This document shows positions 1 through 7,903 of a stretch of DNA of 64,000 nt, one piece after another; position 1 is the stretch's first letter, and each line of letters starts with the position of its first letter. Below the pieces are notes generated by a model. That model searched no databases, was not told the DNA's origin, and was given only the letters and a program-made list of their open reading frames with translations. The DNA lies in contig NZ_CP066783.1 in NCBI RefSeq assembly GCF_019186805.1, positions 2,679,501-2,743,500 on the forward strand, given 5' to 3'. The translations under genes were made by a program, and so were the position numbers. The DNA is from Comamonas fluminis (GTDB lineage Bacteria; Pseudomonadota; Gammaproteobacteria; Burkholderiales; Burkholderiaceae_C).

Positions 1-2
1 CC

Positions 3-479
3 AAAGAGCGCATCTTCTCCTTCCGCTCCGACCAGCATCGCTGGGACCCCAAGAACCAGCGCCCCGAGCTCTGGCACCTCTACAACACCCGCAAGAACAA
101 GGGGGAGTCGATTCGCGTGTTTCCTCTGTCCAACTGGACCGAGCTGGACATCTGGCAATACATCTATCTGGAAAACATCCCCATTGTTCCGCTCTATTTT
201 TCCGCCCCTCGCCCCGTCGTGGAGCGCGACGGAACGCTGCTGATGGTGGATGACGAGCGCATGCCTCTGAAGAACGGCGAAGTTCCCATGATGCGCAACG
301 TGCGCTTTCGCACCCTGGGCTGCTACCCACTGACAGGCGCTGTGGAGTCTGACGCCAACACGCTGCCCAAGATCATTCAGGAAATGCTGCTGACACGCAC
401 TTCAGAAAGACAGGGCCGGATGATCGACCACGACTCGGCCGCATCCATGGAAAAGAAGAAGCAAGAGGGGTATTTCTGA
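3..479 (+). CDS. cysD: Sulfate adenylyltransferase subunit 2 (5' part outside window)
   Basis: C-terminal part of the small subunit of ATP sulfurylase, which makes adenosine phosphosulfate from ATP and sulfate in the cytoplasm. The frame is open from base 3, so the start lies upstream of the window. The visible part has the family stretches [14 protein letters not shown] and [16 protein letters not shown] and ends in the lysine-rich KKKQEGYF tail typical of CysD. The TGA stop shares its last base with the cysNC ATG, so the two subunits are probably translationally coupled. Identification is firm; only the N-terminus is missing. Confidence 0.95.
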   Translation, partial: KERIFSFRSDQHRWDPKNQRPELWHLYNTRKNKGESIRVFPLSNWTELDIWQYIYLENIPIVPLYFSAPRPVVERDGTLLMVDDERMPLKNGEVPMMRNVRFRTLGCYPLTGAVESDANTLPKIIQEMLLTRTSERQGRMIDHDSAASMEKKKQEGYF

Positions 480-2392
480 TGTCACATGTCTCCGCACTCA
501 TTTCCGAAGATATCGAGAAATATCTGAAGGTTCATGAACAGAAAAGCCTGCTGCGCTTCATCACCTGCGGCAGCGTGGATGACGGCAAAAGCACCTTGAT
601 CGGTCGCCTGCTGTACGAATCCAAGATGCTGTTTGAAGACCAGATGGAAGCCCTGGTCGCAGACTCCAAGAAAGTCGGCACGCAAGGCGGCGAGCTGGAC
701 TTTGCTCTGCTGGTGGACGGCCTGGCCGCAGAGCGCGAGCAAGGCATCACCATCGACGTGGCCTACCGCTTTTTCTCTACGGACCAGCGCAAATTCATCG
801 TGGCCGATACGCCCGGCCACGAGCAGTACACCCGCAATATGGTCACCGGTGCATCCACGGCCGATGTGGCCGTGGTCATGATCGATGCCCGCAGAGGTGT
901 ACTCACGCAATCGAGGCGCCACAGCTATCTGGCTTCGCTGATTGGCATTCGCAAGATCGTGCTGGCAGTCAACAAGATGGACCTGATGGGCTACTCGGAA
1001 AAAGTCTACAACGACATCGTTGCCGACTACCGCGAGTTCGCCAAGAAGATCAACCTGGAAGACATTACCGCCATCCCCATGTCGGCCTTGCGTGGTGACA
1101 ACATCACCGAGCAAAGCGAGCACATGCCCTGGTACCACGGCACGACGCTGATGGGCTATCTGGAAACCGTGGAAATCGACGAAGCCCGTCAGCAAAAGCT
1201 GCCGTTTCGCATGCCGGTGCAGTGGGTCAATCGCCCTAATCTGGATTTCCGTGGCTTCGCCGGCTGCATTGCCAGCGGTCAGATCCATCCCGGTGATTCC
1301 GTTCGCATTCTGCCCAGTGGCCGCGTCACCAAGGTCGCGCGCATTGTGACGCAGGATGGCGATCTGCAGCAGGCCGTGGCTGGCCAGTCCATCACGCTGA
1401 CACTGGCCGATGAAGTCGATTGCAGCCGGGGCGATGTGATTGCCGTTGCGGATGCGCCTGCCGACGTCGCCGATCAGTTCCAGGTCACGCTGATCTGGAT
1501 GCATGAGCAGCCGATGCTGGGCGGCCGCCCCTACCTGATGAAGATGGGCGGGAAGACGATTCCGGTCACCTTCGCCGCGCCCAAATACAAGATCAACGTC
1601 AACACGCTGGAGCACCTGGCTGCCAAGGAACTGGCCCTCAATGAGATCGGTGTCTGCAACCTCTCTACCAGCCAGCCCATCGCCTTTGATGCCTATAAGG
1701 ACAATCGAGAAACTGGCAGCTTCATTCTGATTGACCGCCTGAGCAATGCCACGGTCGGTGCAGGCCTGATCGATTTTTCGCTGCGCCGCTCGCAGAACAT
1801 TCATATGCAGCATGTGAATGTGAACCAGAAAGATCGTGCGGAGCGTCTGGGCCAGAAGCCCGCGCTGCTGTGGTTCACCGGGCTTTCCGGCGCAGGCAAA
1901 TCAACCATCGCCAATTTGCTTGAAACGCAGTTGCATGCACGCGGCAGGCACACCTATTTGCTGGACGGAGACAACGTTCGCCACGGCCTGAACCGGGATC
2001 TGGGTTTTACCGATGCAGATCGGGTGGAGAACATCCGCCGCGTGGCGGAGGTGGGCAAGCTGTTCGTCGATGCAGGGCTGATTGCCATCACGGCATTCAT
2101 CTCCCCTTTCCAGGCCGAGCGCGAAATGGCCCGCAAGCTCATCAGCGACGGCGAATTCCTGGAAGTGTTCATTGACACCCCGCTGGCCGTTGCCGAAAAG
2201 CGCGACCCCAAAGGCCTCTACAAGAAGGTGCGCAGTGGCGAGTTGAAGAACTTCACCGGCATCGACTCGCCCTTCGAAGTGCCAGAGACCCCGGACATCC
2301 ATATCTCGACCACCGAGCTGACAGCGCAGCAGGCCGTGGACCGGATTATTTCGGAGCTGGTGGCACGCGAAATCATTGCCGCAGAGAGCTGA
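479..2392 (+). CDS. cysNC: Bifunctional sulfate adenylyltransferase subunit 1 / adenylylsulfate kinase
   Basis: Fusion of CysN, the GTPase that drives APS synthesis with CysD, and CysC, the APS kinase that makes PAPS. The N-terminal GTPase shows GSVDDGKS (about residues 31-38), [12 protein letters not shown] (about 109-120) and NKMD, followed by EF-Tu-like beta barrels. The C-terminal kinase shows a second P-loop, GLSGAGKST (about 466-474), then [15 protein letters not shown]. Its 637 residues fit the fused NodQ/CysNC type. The start overlaps the cysD stop. The PAPS product would serve both sulfate assimilation and the sulfotransferase encoded about 1.2 kb downstream. Confidence 0.96.
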   Translation: MSHVSALISEDIEKYLKVHEQKSLLRFITCGSVDDGKSTLIGRLLYESKMLFEDQMEALVADSKKVGTQGGELDFALLVDGLAAEREQGITIDVAYRFFSTDQRKFIVADTPGHEQYTRNMVTGASTADVAVVMIDARRGVLTQSRRHSYLASLIGIRKIVLAVNKMDLMGYSEKVYNDIVADYREFAKKINLEDITAIPMSALRGDNITEQSEHMPWYHGTTLMGYLETVEIDEARQQKLPFRMPVQWVNRPNLDFRGFAGCIASGQIHPGDSVRILPSGRVTKVARIVTQDGDLQQAVAGQSITLTLADEVDCSRGDVIAVADAPADVADQFQVTLIWMHEQPMLGGRPYLMKMGGKTIPVTFAAPKYKINVNTLEHLAAKELALNEIGVCNLSTSQPIAFDAYKDNRETGSFILIDRLSNATVGAGLIDFSLRRSQNIHMQHVNVNQKDRAERLGQKPALLWFTGLSGAGKSTIANLLETQLHARGRHTYLLDGDNVRHGLNRDLGFTDADRVENIRRVAEVGKLFVDAGLIAITAFISPFQAEREMARKLISDGEFLEVFIDTPLAVAEKRDPKGLYKKVRSGELKNFTGIDSPFEVPETPDIHISTTELTAQQAVDRIISELVAREIIAAES

Positions 2393-2436
2393 ACCTGTTC
2401 AGCGCGCACTGCGACACCTTCACTTTTCTTTCCCTT

Positions 2437-2464
2437 GGCAGCGCAGGCCTGGCCCCGCGCTGCC
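2437..2464 (+). terminator. Hairpin after cysNC
   Basis: Perfect 8-bp inverted repeat (GGCAGCGC / GCGCTGCC) with a 12-base loop, followed by a short TTTC. It lies 45 bases after the cysNC stop and 19 bases before the next start codon. It may partly terminate the cys transcript or attenuate read-through into the downstream cluster. The weak T-run makes full termination uncertain. Confidence 0.5.
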
Positions 2465-2482
2465 TTTCAAAAGGTTTAGATC

Positions 2483-3592
2483 ATGGACAAGCAAACCATC
2501 AATGAGCAACTTCTGACGGGGGAAACCTGGTCGGAATTCTGCGACCACCTCAAGCGCTGCGGTCAGCAAATTCTTCGCCCCGAAACCCCTGCCGACCCTG
2601 CCACACGCGCTGAAGGCTACCGCTACCTGACCCGGCTGCTGCGCATCGCGCTGGAAATGCATGTGGAGTTTGCCGACCCGGCGTTCCCCAGCTTTTTCAG
2701 GACCTCCCATGAAACCGCCAAGATTGGCGCGGATAACCCGGACAACATCTACGAATATGCGCGCCTGAACGGCGGCATGGAGTACCGCATTTACGGCAAC
2801 CGGGGCAGTGTTTCCTACCTGAGCTTTTGCACGCAAAAAGGTGGCTACGAAACCGATGGCCGCATGATCGTGACCGGGTTCCTGGATGCCAGCCAGCTGA
2901 AAACGGATAAGGACGGCAATTTCGAAATCCTCATCAGCCGCGAACCTCAGCCCGGCAACTGGCTGCCCATGGAAGACGCCTCGGTATCCATTCTGGTGCG
3001 CCAGACCTTCATGGACCGCAAGACTGAAGTCCCCGCCAAGCTTTCGATTGAACGCGTTGGAACCCAGGACAAGCCCGGCCCTCTGGACCCCATCGTCTTT
3101 GCCCAATCGCTGCAGCGCGCCTCTTCTTTTGTAGAAAACACCGCTGCGCTTTTTGCAAACTGGGCTCAAAGCTATCTTCCTCATAGCAATCAACTGCCTC
3201 CGGCCGATCAGGCTTACTGCCAGTCGGTGGGCGGAGACCCCAATATTTTTTACTACCACTCGCACTGGAAGCTGGATGAAGACCAGGCGCTGGTCATTCA
3301 TGTGGACAAGGTTCCTGAATGCTCATTCTGGAACCTGCAGATCAACAACTACTGGCTGGAGTCTCTGGACTACCGCCACCACCAGATCTGTATCAACAAG
3401 CACCAGGCCCAGTATGACGACAAGGGCGGCGTGACGCTGGTTCTGAGCGAGCGTGATCCCGGCGTTGCCAACTGGCTGCAAACCGCTGGCGTTCGAGAAG
3501 GAACCATGTGCCTGCGCTGGGTAGGCGCCAAGGACCAATGCCACCCCACCACGCAAGTCGTTTCCATGAACCAGCTGGAGCAGACCGTATGA
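2483..3592 (+). CDS. DUF1214-like protein, first gene of a putative small-molecule cluster
   Basis: A 369-residue protein without signal peptide or membrane segment, resembling the DUF1214 (often DUF1254/DUF1214) family. Sequences of the type NIFYYHSHWKLDEDQALVI and the segment around FWNLQINNYWLESLDYR are those usually found in DUF1214 domains, in the last third of the protein. The family has no settled biochemical role. The gene heads a tightly spaced run through position 7809, and its stop overlaps the start of the sulfotransferase gene (ATGA). AAAGG lies upstream of the ATG. The family call is from memory of the domain; function unknown. Confidence 0.75.
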   Translation: MDKQTINEQLLTGETWSEFCDHLKRCGQQILRPETPADPATRAEGYRYLTRLLRIALEMHVEFADPAFPSFFRTSHETAKIGADNPDNIYEYARLNGGMEYRIYGNRGSVSYLSFCTQKGGYETDGRMIVTGFLDASQLKTDKDGNFEILISREPQPGNWLPMEDASVSILVRQTFMDRKTEVPAKLSIERVGTQDKPGPLDPIVFAQSLQRASSFVENTAALFANWAQSYLPHSNQLPPADQAYCQSVGGDPNIFYYHSHWKLDEDQALVIHVDKVPECSFWNLQINNYWLESLDYRHHQICINKHQAQYDDKGGVTLVLSERDPGVANWLQTAGVREGTMCLRWVGAKDQCHPTTQVVSMNQLEQTV

Positions 3593-4776
3593 ACGCCCAC
3601 ATCACACCCCAGGCTCTTCAGGTCGAAGAACTGCTGCGGGCAGCGCGTGACCGAGCGCCCGGCCTTGACGACTTCGGTCAGGACAACTATCGCCAGGCCT
3701 TGCAGATGCTCTGCACTTCGTTGAATACCGAGGCAAAGCTATCCGCTGCAGGTCTGGTCATGATGCGCGAACGACTGGTTGGCCAGCTCGTCAACCGCCT
3801 CATCATGGAGGACTATTTCAAGCGCTTTCCAGAGATTCATCAGATTCAGATCGACGACCCCTTGGTCATCGTTGGCCTGCCACGCACCGGCACGACCATG
3901 CTGCAACGCACGCTGGCTGTGGACCCGCGCTTTTATTCCGCGGCCTGGTGGGAAACCCGTTATCCGGCGCCTCTTCTGGGAGAAGGCCCTCAGGATGCTG
4001 CAACCCGCATTGAGCTGGCCAAGGCCGAAGTGGCGCAAACCATTGAGGCCATTCCGCAGATCCTGTCCATCCACCCGATGAACGCCACTCTGTGCGATGA
4101 GGAATTCATGCTCATGGAGCATTCCTTTCTCTGCGCCATGGATGCCTATGCCGATGTTCCCAGCTACACGGCCTGGCTGGACCAGCAAGACCAGCGCCCC
4201 GTCTATACCCAGCTCAAGAAAATGCTGCAGTTTCTGCAATGGCAAAAACAGCAACGGGGCGAGCCTCAGGGCCAGCGCTGGCTGCTCAAGGCGCCCCAGC
4301 ATCTGCACACGCTTGAAATATTGCTCTCCGTGTTTCCCGGGGCGCAGGTCATCCTTACCCATCGCGAGCCAGCGCAGACCATTCCATCCATGGCCAGCAT
4401 GGCCCACACTCTGTGGAAGATCTACAGCGACACGCCAGACCCGCTCTCCACAGGCCGGCAGTGGAACACCCGCATGGCCCGCGGCATTCATCACACCATG
4501 CACGTTCGCGACGCGCAGGATGCCTCCCGCTTCCTGGACATTCACTTTGCCGACACCGTGAGCCAGCCCATGGAAGTGCTGGAGAAGGTCTACCAGTTCG
4601 CGGGCCTGCCATTCACCGAGAAGGCACGCTCCGATGCGCAGCAATGGTTGTCGAGCAATGGCCGTGAAAAGCGCGCAGGCCACGACTACAGCCTGCAAAC
4701 CTTTGGCCTGAGCGAGCAGCAGATGCAGACCGACTACGCACAGTACCGTGCCCGTCACCTGCAGGATGCACACTGA
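3589..4776 (+). CDS. Sulfotransferase family protein
   Basis: A 395-residue cytosolic protein of the PAPS-dependent sulfotransferase family. The 5'-phosphosulfate-binding loop is VGLPRTGTTMLQRTL at about residues 94-108. A second family region, PGAQVILTHREPAQTIPSM, carries the arginine and serine that usually contact the 3'-phosphate of PAPS. An in-frame start at 3508 exists, but ATG 3589 is preferred because it overlaps the stop of the preceding gene. The acceptor is not predictable; the neighbouring SDR, SnoaL and SRPBCC genes suggest a small hydrophobic or polycyclic substrate (inference). Confidence 0.85.
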   Translation: MNAHITPQALQVEELLRAARDRAPGLDDFGQDNYRQALQMLCTSLNTEAKLSAAGLVMMRERLVGQLVNRLIMEDYFKRFPEIHQIQIDDPLVIVGLPRTGTTMLQRTLAVDPRFYSAAWWETRYPAPLLGEGPQDAATRIELAKAEVAQTIEAIPQILSIHPMNATLCDEEFMLMEHSFLCAMDAYADVPSYTAWLDQQDQRPVYTQLKKMLQFLQWQKQQRGEPQGQRWLLKAPQHLHTLEILLSVFPGAQVILTHREPAQTIPSMASMAHTLWKIYSDTPDPLSTGRQWNTRMARGIHHTMHVRDAQDASRFLDIHFADTVSQPMEVLEKVYQFAGLPFTEKARSDAQQWLSSNGREKRAGHDYSLQTFGLSEQQMQTDYAQYRARHLQDAH

Positions 4777-4792
4777 GCAAGAAGACTGAAGC

Positions 4793-5512
4793 ATGGCAAA
4801 AATCATGTTCAGTCTTTGGCGCCCCAAGCCGCAATCCGCAGAGCACTGGCGGGATACGCTGATCGGGCTTCAAGACCTGCTGATGGCTTTGGGCGCCAGC
4901 GAGATACGGCTCATGGTCGTCGATCAGGATGTCGAGAAGGCCAGCGCGCAGCGAATGACCGCCAGCCGCAGCCCTCTGGATGGGATGCTCAGCATCACAC
5001 TGGAAGACCCTGAGAAGCTGCGCCTGGTACTGCGCTTGCTGGAAAAACATGTAGAAAAACTGCACGCATACCAGGTCAGAGAAAGCGTTCCCTGCTCTGA
5101 AAAACGAAGCGCACGCAAAGCGCAACTGGGCATCCAGAACGCCATCGGCAAACGCACGCCAGGAATGTGCCAGGTCGCCACATTCAAGCGGCCACCTCGT
5201 CTGAGCCTGGATGAATGGACACACCACTGGCGTGAGCACGGATTCAGTGCCTACATCCTGCAGTCCATCTTCGACTGCCGACAGAACATCGTCATCGCGG
5301 CACTGACCCCGGGCGCCCCCGAGATCGATGCCATTGTTGAAGAGCACTACCCGGCCACCGCCATTGGCAACCCCGCGGCCTTTTATGGCGCGCCGGGAAA
5401 TTTCGAGCTGCTGTATGAGCGCGAACAAGCCACGTCCGAATCAGTGTGCCGCTTCATGGACTTCGGCAGTCTGGACTGCATTCTCACCAGCTTCTACCAG
5501 GTCAGCGCCTGA
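4793..5512 (+). CDS. EthD-like ferredoxin-fold (dimeric alpha-beta barrel) protein
   Basis: A 239-residue protein with no signal peptide. The C-terminal half carries an EthD-like segment (RPPRLSLDEWTHHWREHGF), the pattern of small alpha-beta barrel proteins that accompany catabolic oxygenases and polyketide cyclases. The N-terminal half (IMFSLWRPKPQSAEHWRDTL) may be a second, diverged copy of the same fold. It starts 16 bases after the sulfotransferase stop, so it belongs to the same transcript. Its role is unknown; EthD relatives are accessory or cyclase/dehalogenase-like proteins. Confidence 0.65.
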   Translation: MAKIMFSLWRPKPQSAEHWRDTLIGLQDLLMALGASEIRLMVVDQDVEKASAQRMTASRSPLDGMLSITLEDPEKLRLVLRLLEKHVEKLHAYQVRESVPCSEKRSARKAQLGIQNAIGKRTPGMCQVATFKRPPRLSLDEWTHHWREHGFSAYILQSIFDCRQNIVIAALTPGAPEIDAIVEEHYPATAIGNPAAFYGAPGNFELLYEREQATSESVCRFMDFGSLDCILTSFYQVSA

Positions 5513-5543
5513 AACCCCAATGACAACCACAGGAGACAAACCC

Positions 5544-5999
5544 ATGTTGGACCTTGAAGCCATAGAGCTCATCAAACAACTGAAGGCCCGGTATTTTCGT
5601 GCGATTGATACATGCGACCTCAGCGCATTGCAGTCCATCCTGACTGCCGACATCAAGCTGGCCTTCAAAAGCCCAGCTTATGAATTTCACCTCGAGGGGC
5701 TGGACAAGGCGCTGGACTTCTACAAAACCTCGTTCACCCCCACCCGCCTGGCCATGCACAACGGCCATACGCCGGAACTTGAAGTCCGGGGCGACGAAGC
5801 CACGGGCCTCTGGTACCTGAACTATGTCTTCATCAACCTGGAAGAAAAAACGCATATGCACGGCGGCGCCATCTATGAAGACCGCTATGTCAAACGCGAC
5901 GGGCGCTGGTGGATTGCAGAGACGGGCTACAAGACTTTGCTCGAAACCATTCAACCGCTGAGCGAACAGATCCAGATCACGTCCAAACCTATCAACTGA
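5544..5999 (+). CDS. SnoaL/NTF2-like protein, copy 1
   Basis: A 151-residue protein of the SnoaL-like/NTF2-like cone fold, the fold of ketosteroid isomerases, polyketide cyclases and small subunits of ring hydroxylases. The N-terminal IKQLKARYFRAIDTCD and the central MHNGHTPELEVRGDEATG, GLWYLNYVFINLEE stretches mark the family. An in-frame start exists at 5328, but ATG 5544 has AGGAGA 8 bases upstream and begins at the domain start. It is clearly paralogous to the gene at 7348-7809: both share KQLKARYFR.IDT, MHNGHTPE, ATGLWYLN and TGYK. Enzymatic or binding role not assignable. Confidence 0.8.
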   Translation: MLDLEAIELIKQLKARYFRAIDTCDLSALQSILTADIKLAFKSPAYEFHLEGLDKALDFYKTSFTPTRLAMHNGHTPELEVRGDEATGLWYLNYVFINLEEKTHMHGGAIYEDRYVKRDGRWWIAETGYKTLLETIQPLSEQIQITSKPIN

Positions 6000-6016
6000 G
6001 TCAAGGAAGCACGTCA

Positions 6017-6496
6017 ATGACCAAATCCGCCAATCTCGTCACCTCCATCAAGGTGGAAATCAATGCGCCGGCCAGCTTGGTCTGGGAGGTTCTGACCGAT
6101 CTGGAGAACTACCCGCACTGGAACAGCTTCTGCTTCAGCGCCCGCTGTGGCATGCAGATCAACGACCTGGTTGAAATGCTGACACGCCACCCCGACACGG
6201 GGGAAACCTGGCCCGTCAACGAATACCTGGTGGCCTGCGAGCCAGAGCTGCTTCTGTCCTGGGAACAGCGCCCCGTACCGGAAAACAAGGATGCAGCGCG
6301 CCGCGATCAGTATGTGGAAGCCATTGATGCCAACCGCTGCACCTACTTCACCACAGACCAGTTTCTCGGCATCAATGCCGACACCATCATGGCCGAGCAT
6401 GGTGCCTGGGTGAAAAAAGCCTTCGACCAGGTCGCTCGCGACCTCAAGAAACGTGCCGAAGCACTGCAGGCCGAACGCAGTGCCTCGCACGCCTGA
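6017..6496 (+). CDS. SRPBCC (START/Bet v1-like) ligand-binding protein
   Basis: A 159-residue protein of the SRPBCC superfamily, which binds hydrophobic ligands or acts as polyketide cyclase. The start INAPASLVWEVLTDLENYPHW is the usual first strand and helix of the fold. The end, WVKKAFDQVARDLKKRAE, is the long C-terminal helix that closes the pocket. ATG 6017 is chosen over the in-frame 5909 because the domain begins right after it and the upstream part overlaps the preceding gene. Spacing to that gene is 17 bases. It probably binds the pathway intermediate (inference). Confidence 0.75.
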   Translation: MTKSANLVTSIKVEINAPASLVWEVLTDLENYPHWNSFCFSARCGMQINDLVEMLTRHPDTGETWPVNEYLVACEPELLLSWEQRPVPENKDAARRDQYVEAIDANRCTYFTTDQFLGINADTIMAEHGAWVKKAFDQVARDLKKRAEALQAERSASHA

Positions 6497-6535
6497 GCCG
6501 CAAAGCTCAAAACCACAAAAACTCAAGGAGACAGA

Positions 6536-7330
6536 ATGCTTTTAAAAAACAAAGTCATCATCATCTCGGGCATTGGCCCCGGCATGGGCATCAAGCTGGC
6601 ATTGCGCGCAGCCGAATATCAAGCCAAGGCCGTCGTGCTGGCAGCGCGCACCCAGTCCATGTTGGATGACACCGAAGCCGCGATTCGCGCAGCTGGCCAC
6701 ACCTGCGAGATCCTCAAAGTCGCCACCGACATCTCCAAACCCGAGCAGTGCCAGAAACTGGCAGAGCTGACCATCGAGAAATTCGGTCGCATTGACGCCC
6801 TGATCAACTCAGCCTACGCACATGGAACCTGGGGCTCGTCCAGCAATTCATCCATGGACGACTGGCGCAAGGTCATGGAGGTCAACCTCTATGGCTCCAT
6901 GAACATGACCCAGGCAGTTGTTCCTCAGATGAAAAAGCAAAAAGACGGCAGCATCGTGATGATCAACACCATGGCGACTCGTCGCCCCAATCAGCTGGAG
7001 GCGGGCTATGCAGTCTCCAAGGGCGCGCTCAAGACCGCTGTGCAATATCTGGCCGAAGACCTTGGCCCATACGGCATTCGCGTCAACAGCACCTACAACG
7101 GCTGGATGTGGGGCGCCCCCGTCAAAGGCTATTTCCAGGCGGAATCCAAACGCCAGGGCGTATCCATGGAATCACTGGTGGACGTCATCGCCCAGCAAAT
7201 CCCCTTGCGCAACGAAATTCCTGACGACGCAGATTGCGCGGCAGCGGCTCTCTACCTGGCCAGTGACTATGCACGTGTCGTAACCGGTGCGCAGCTGGAC
7301 GTCAGCGGCGGCCACTATTTGCCTCACTGA
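6536..7330 (+). CDS. Short-chain dehydrogenase/reductase (SDR)
   Basis: A 264-residue classical SDR that would oxidise an alcohol or reduce a ketone with NAD(P). The nucleotide loop is GIGPGMG (residues 12-18), an unusual version of TGxxxGxG. Then come VLAARTQSML, a DI acidic position after the third strand, and NSAYAHG in place of the usual NNAG. The catalytic lysine motif is YAVSKGALK, and the C-terminal segment LASDYARVVTGAQLDVSGG is the normal SDR end. AAGGAGA precedes the ATG. The unusual glycine loop and the NSA variant mark a distinct subfamily; the substrate is unknown. Confidence 0.88.
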   Translation: MLLKNKVIIISGIGPGMGIKLALRAAEYQAKAVVLAARTQSMLDDTEAAIRAAGHTCEILKVATDISKPEQCQKLAELTIEKFGRIDALINSAYAHGTWGSSSNSSMDDWRKVMEVNLYGSMNMTQAVVPQMKKQKDGSIVMINTMATRRPNQLEAGYAVSKGALKTAVQYLAEDLGPYGIRVNSTYNGWMWGAPVKGYFQAESKRQGVSMESLVDVIAQQIPLRNEIPDDADCAAAALYLASDYARVVTGAQLDVSGGHYLPH

Positions 7331-7347
7331 ACGACGCAGAGGTATCC

Positions 7348-7809
7348 ATGCAAGTTCTTTTTGAGATCGAAGAGATCAAACAGCTCAAGGCCCGCTACTT
7401 TCGGGGCATCGACACCGGAAATCTGGAACTGCTGCAAACGGTTCTGACCGAAGACGTACAGATTCGCTTCGACAGCCCCACCTACCAGTACGAAATCAAT
7501 GGCATCGCGCAGGCCATGGACTTCTACCGCACGGCATTCACCAGCCGGCGCTTTGGCATGCACAACGGGCACACCCCAGAAATCAAGGTCGATGGGAACA
7601 AGGCCACAGGCCTCTGGTATCTCAATGACCTGTTTATCAACCTGGATGAGCAGACCATTCTGACCGGAAGCGCCCTCTATGAGGACTGCTACATCAAGGT
7701 CGGTGAGCAGTGGCGCATTCAAAAAACCGGCTACAAGCGACTGCTGGAAATGATTGAGCCACTGAGCAGCGGCTGCCGCATCACATCACAGCCCATTATG
7801 GCCAGCTGA
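7348..7809 (+). CDS. SnoaL/NTF2-like protein, copy 2
   Basis: A 153-residue paralogue of the gene at 5544-5999. By eye they agree over most of their length, in KQLKARYFRGIDTG, MHNGHTPEIKVDGNKATG and LWYLNDLFINLDE. It starts 17 bases after the SDR stop with AGAGG before the ATG, and is the last gene of the cluster. Two diverged copies flanking the SRPBCC and SDR genes suggest a heteromer or two related ligands (inference). No catalytic residue can be named with confidence. Confidence 0.8.
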   Translation: MQVLFEIEEIKQLKARYFRGIDTGNLELLQTVLTEDVQIRFDSPTYQYEINGIAQAMDFYRTAFTSRRFGMHNGHTPEIKVDGNKATGLWYLNDLFINLDEQTILTGSALYEDCYIKVGEQWRIQKTGYKRLLEMIEPLSSGCRITSQPIMAS

Positions 7810-7816
7810 TGGACGC

Positions 7817-7873
7817 CACCAAGTTGCCATTGCCTGCCATTACCTGTGGCAGCTTCGCTCTGGCAACTTGGTG
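7817..7873. terminator. Long inverted repeat between convergent genes
   Basis: A perfect 13-bp inverted repeat (CACCAAGTTGCCA / TGGCAACTTGGTG) separated by 31 bases, which contain a smaller CTGCCA/TGGCAG hairpin. It sits between the end of the SnoaL gene and the end of rng, so it can serve as a bidirectional terminator. There is no T-run longer than three. Confidence 0.5.
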
Positions 7874-7903
7874 ATCTATAGCTTTCATCAGGTCGCAAAC
7901 CAC

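Noticed and set aside
482..1813. 443-codon open frame on the minus strand opposite cysNC
   Set aside because: Exact shadow of a highly conserved gene in high-G+C sequence; no domain features and no Shine-Dalgarno.
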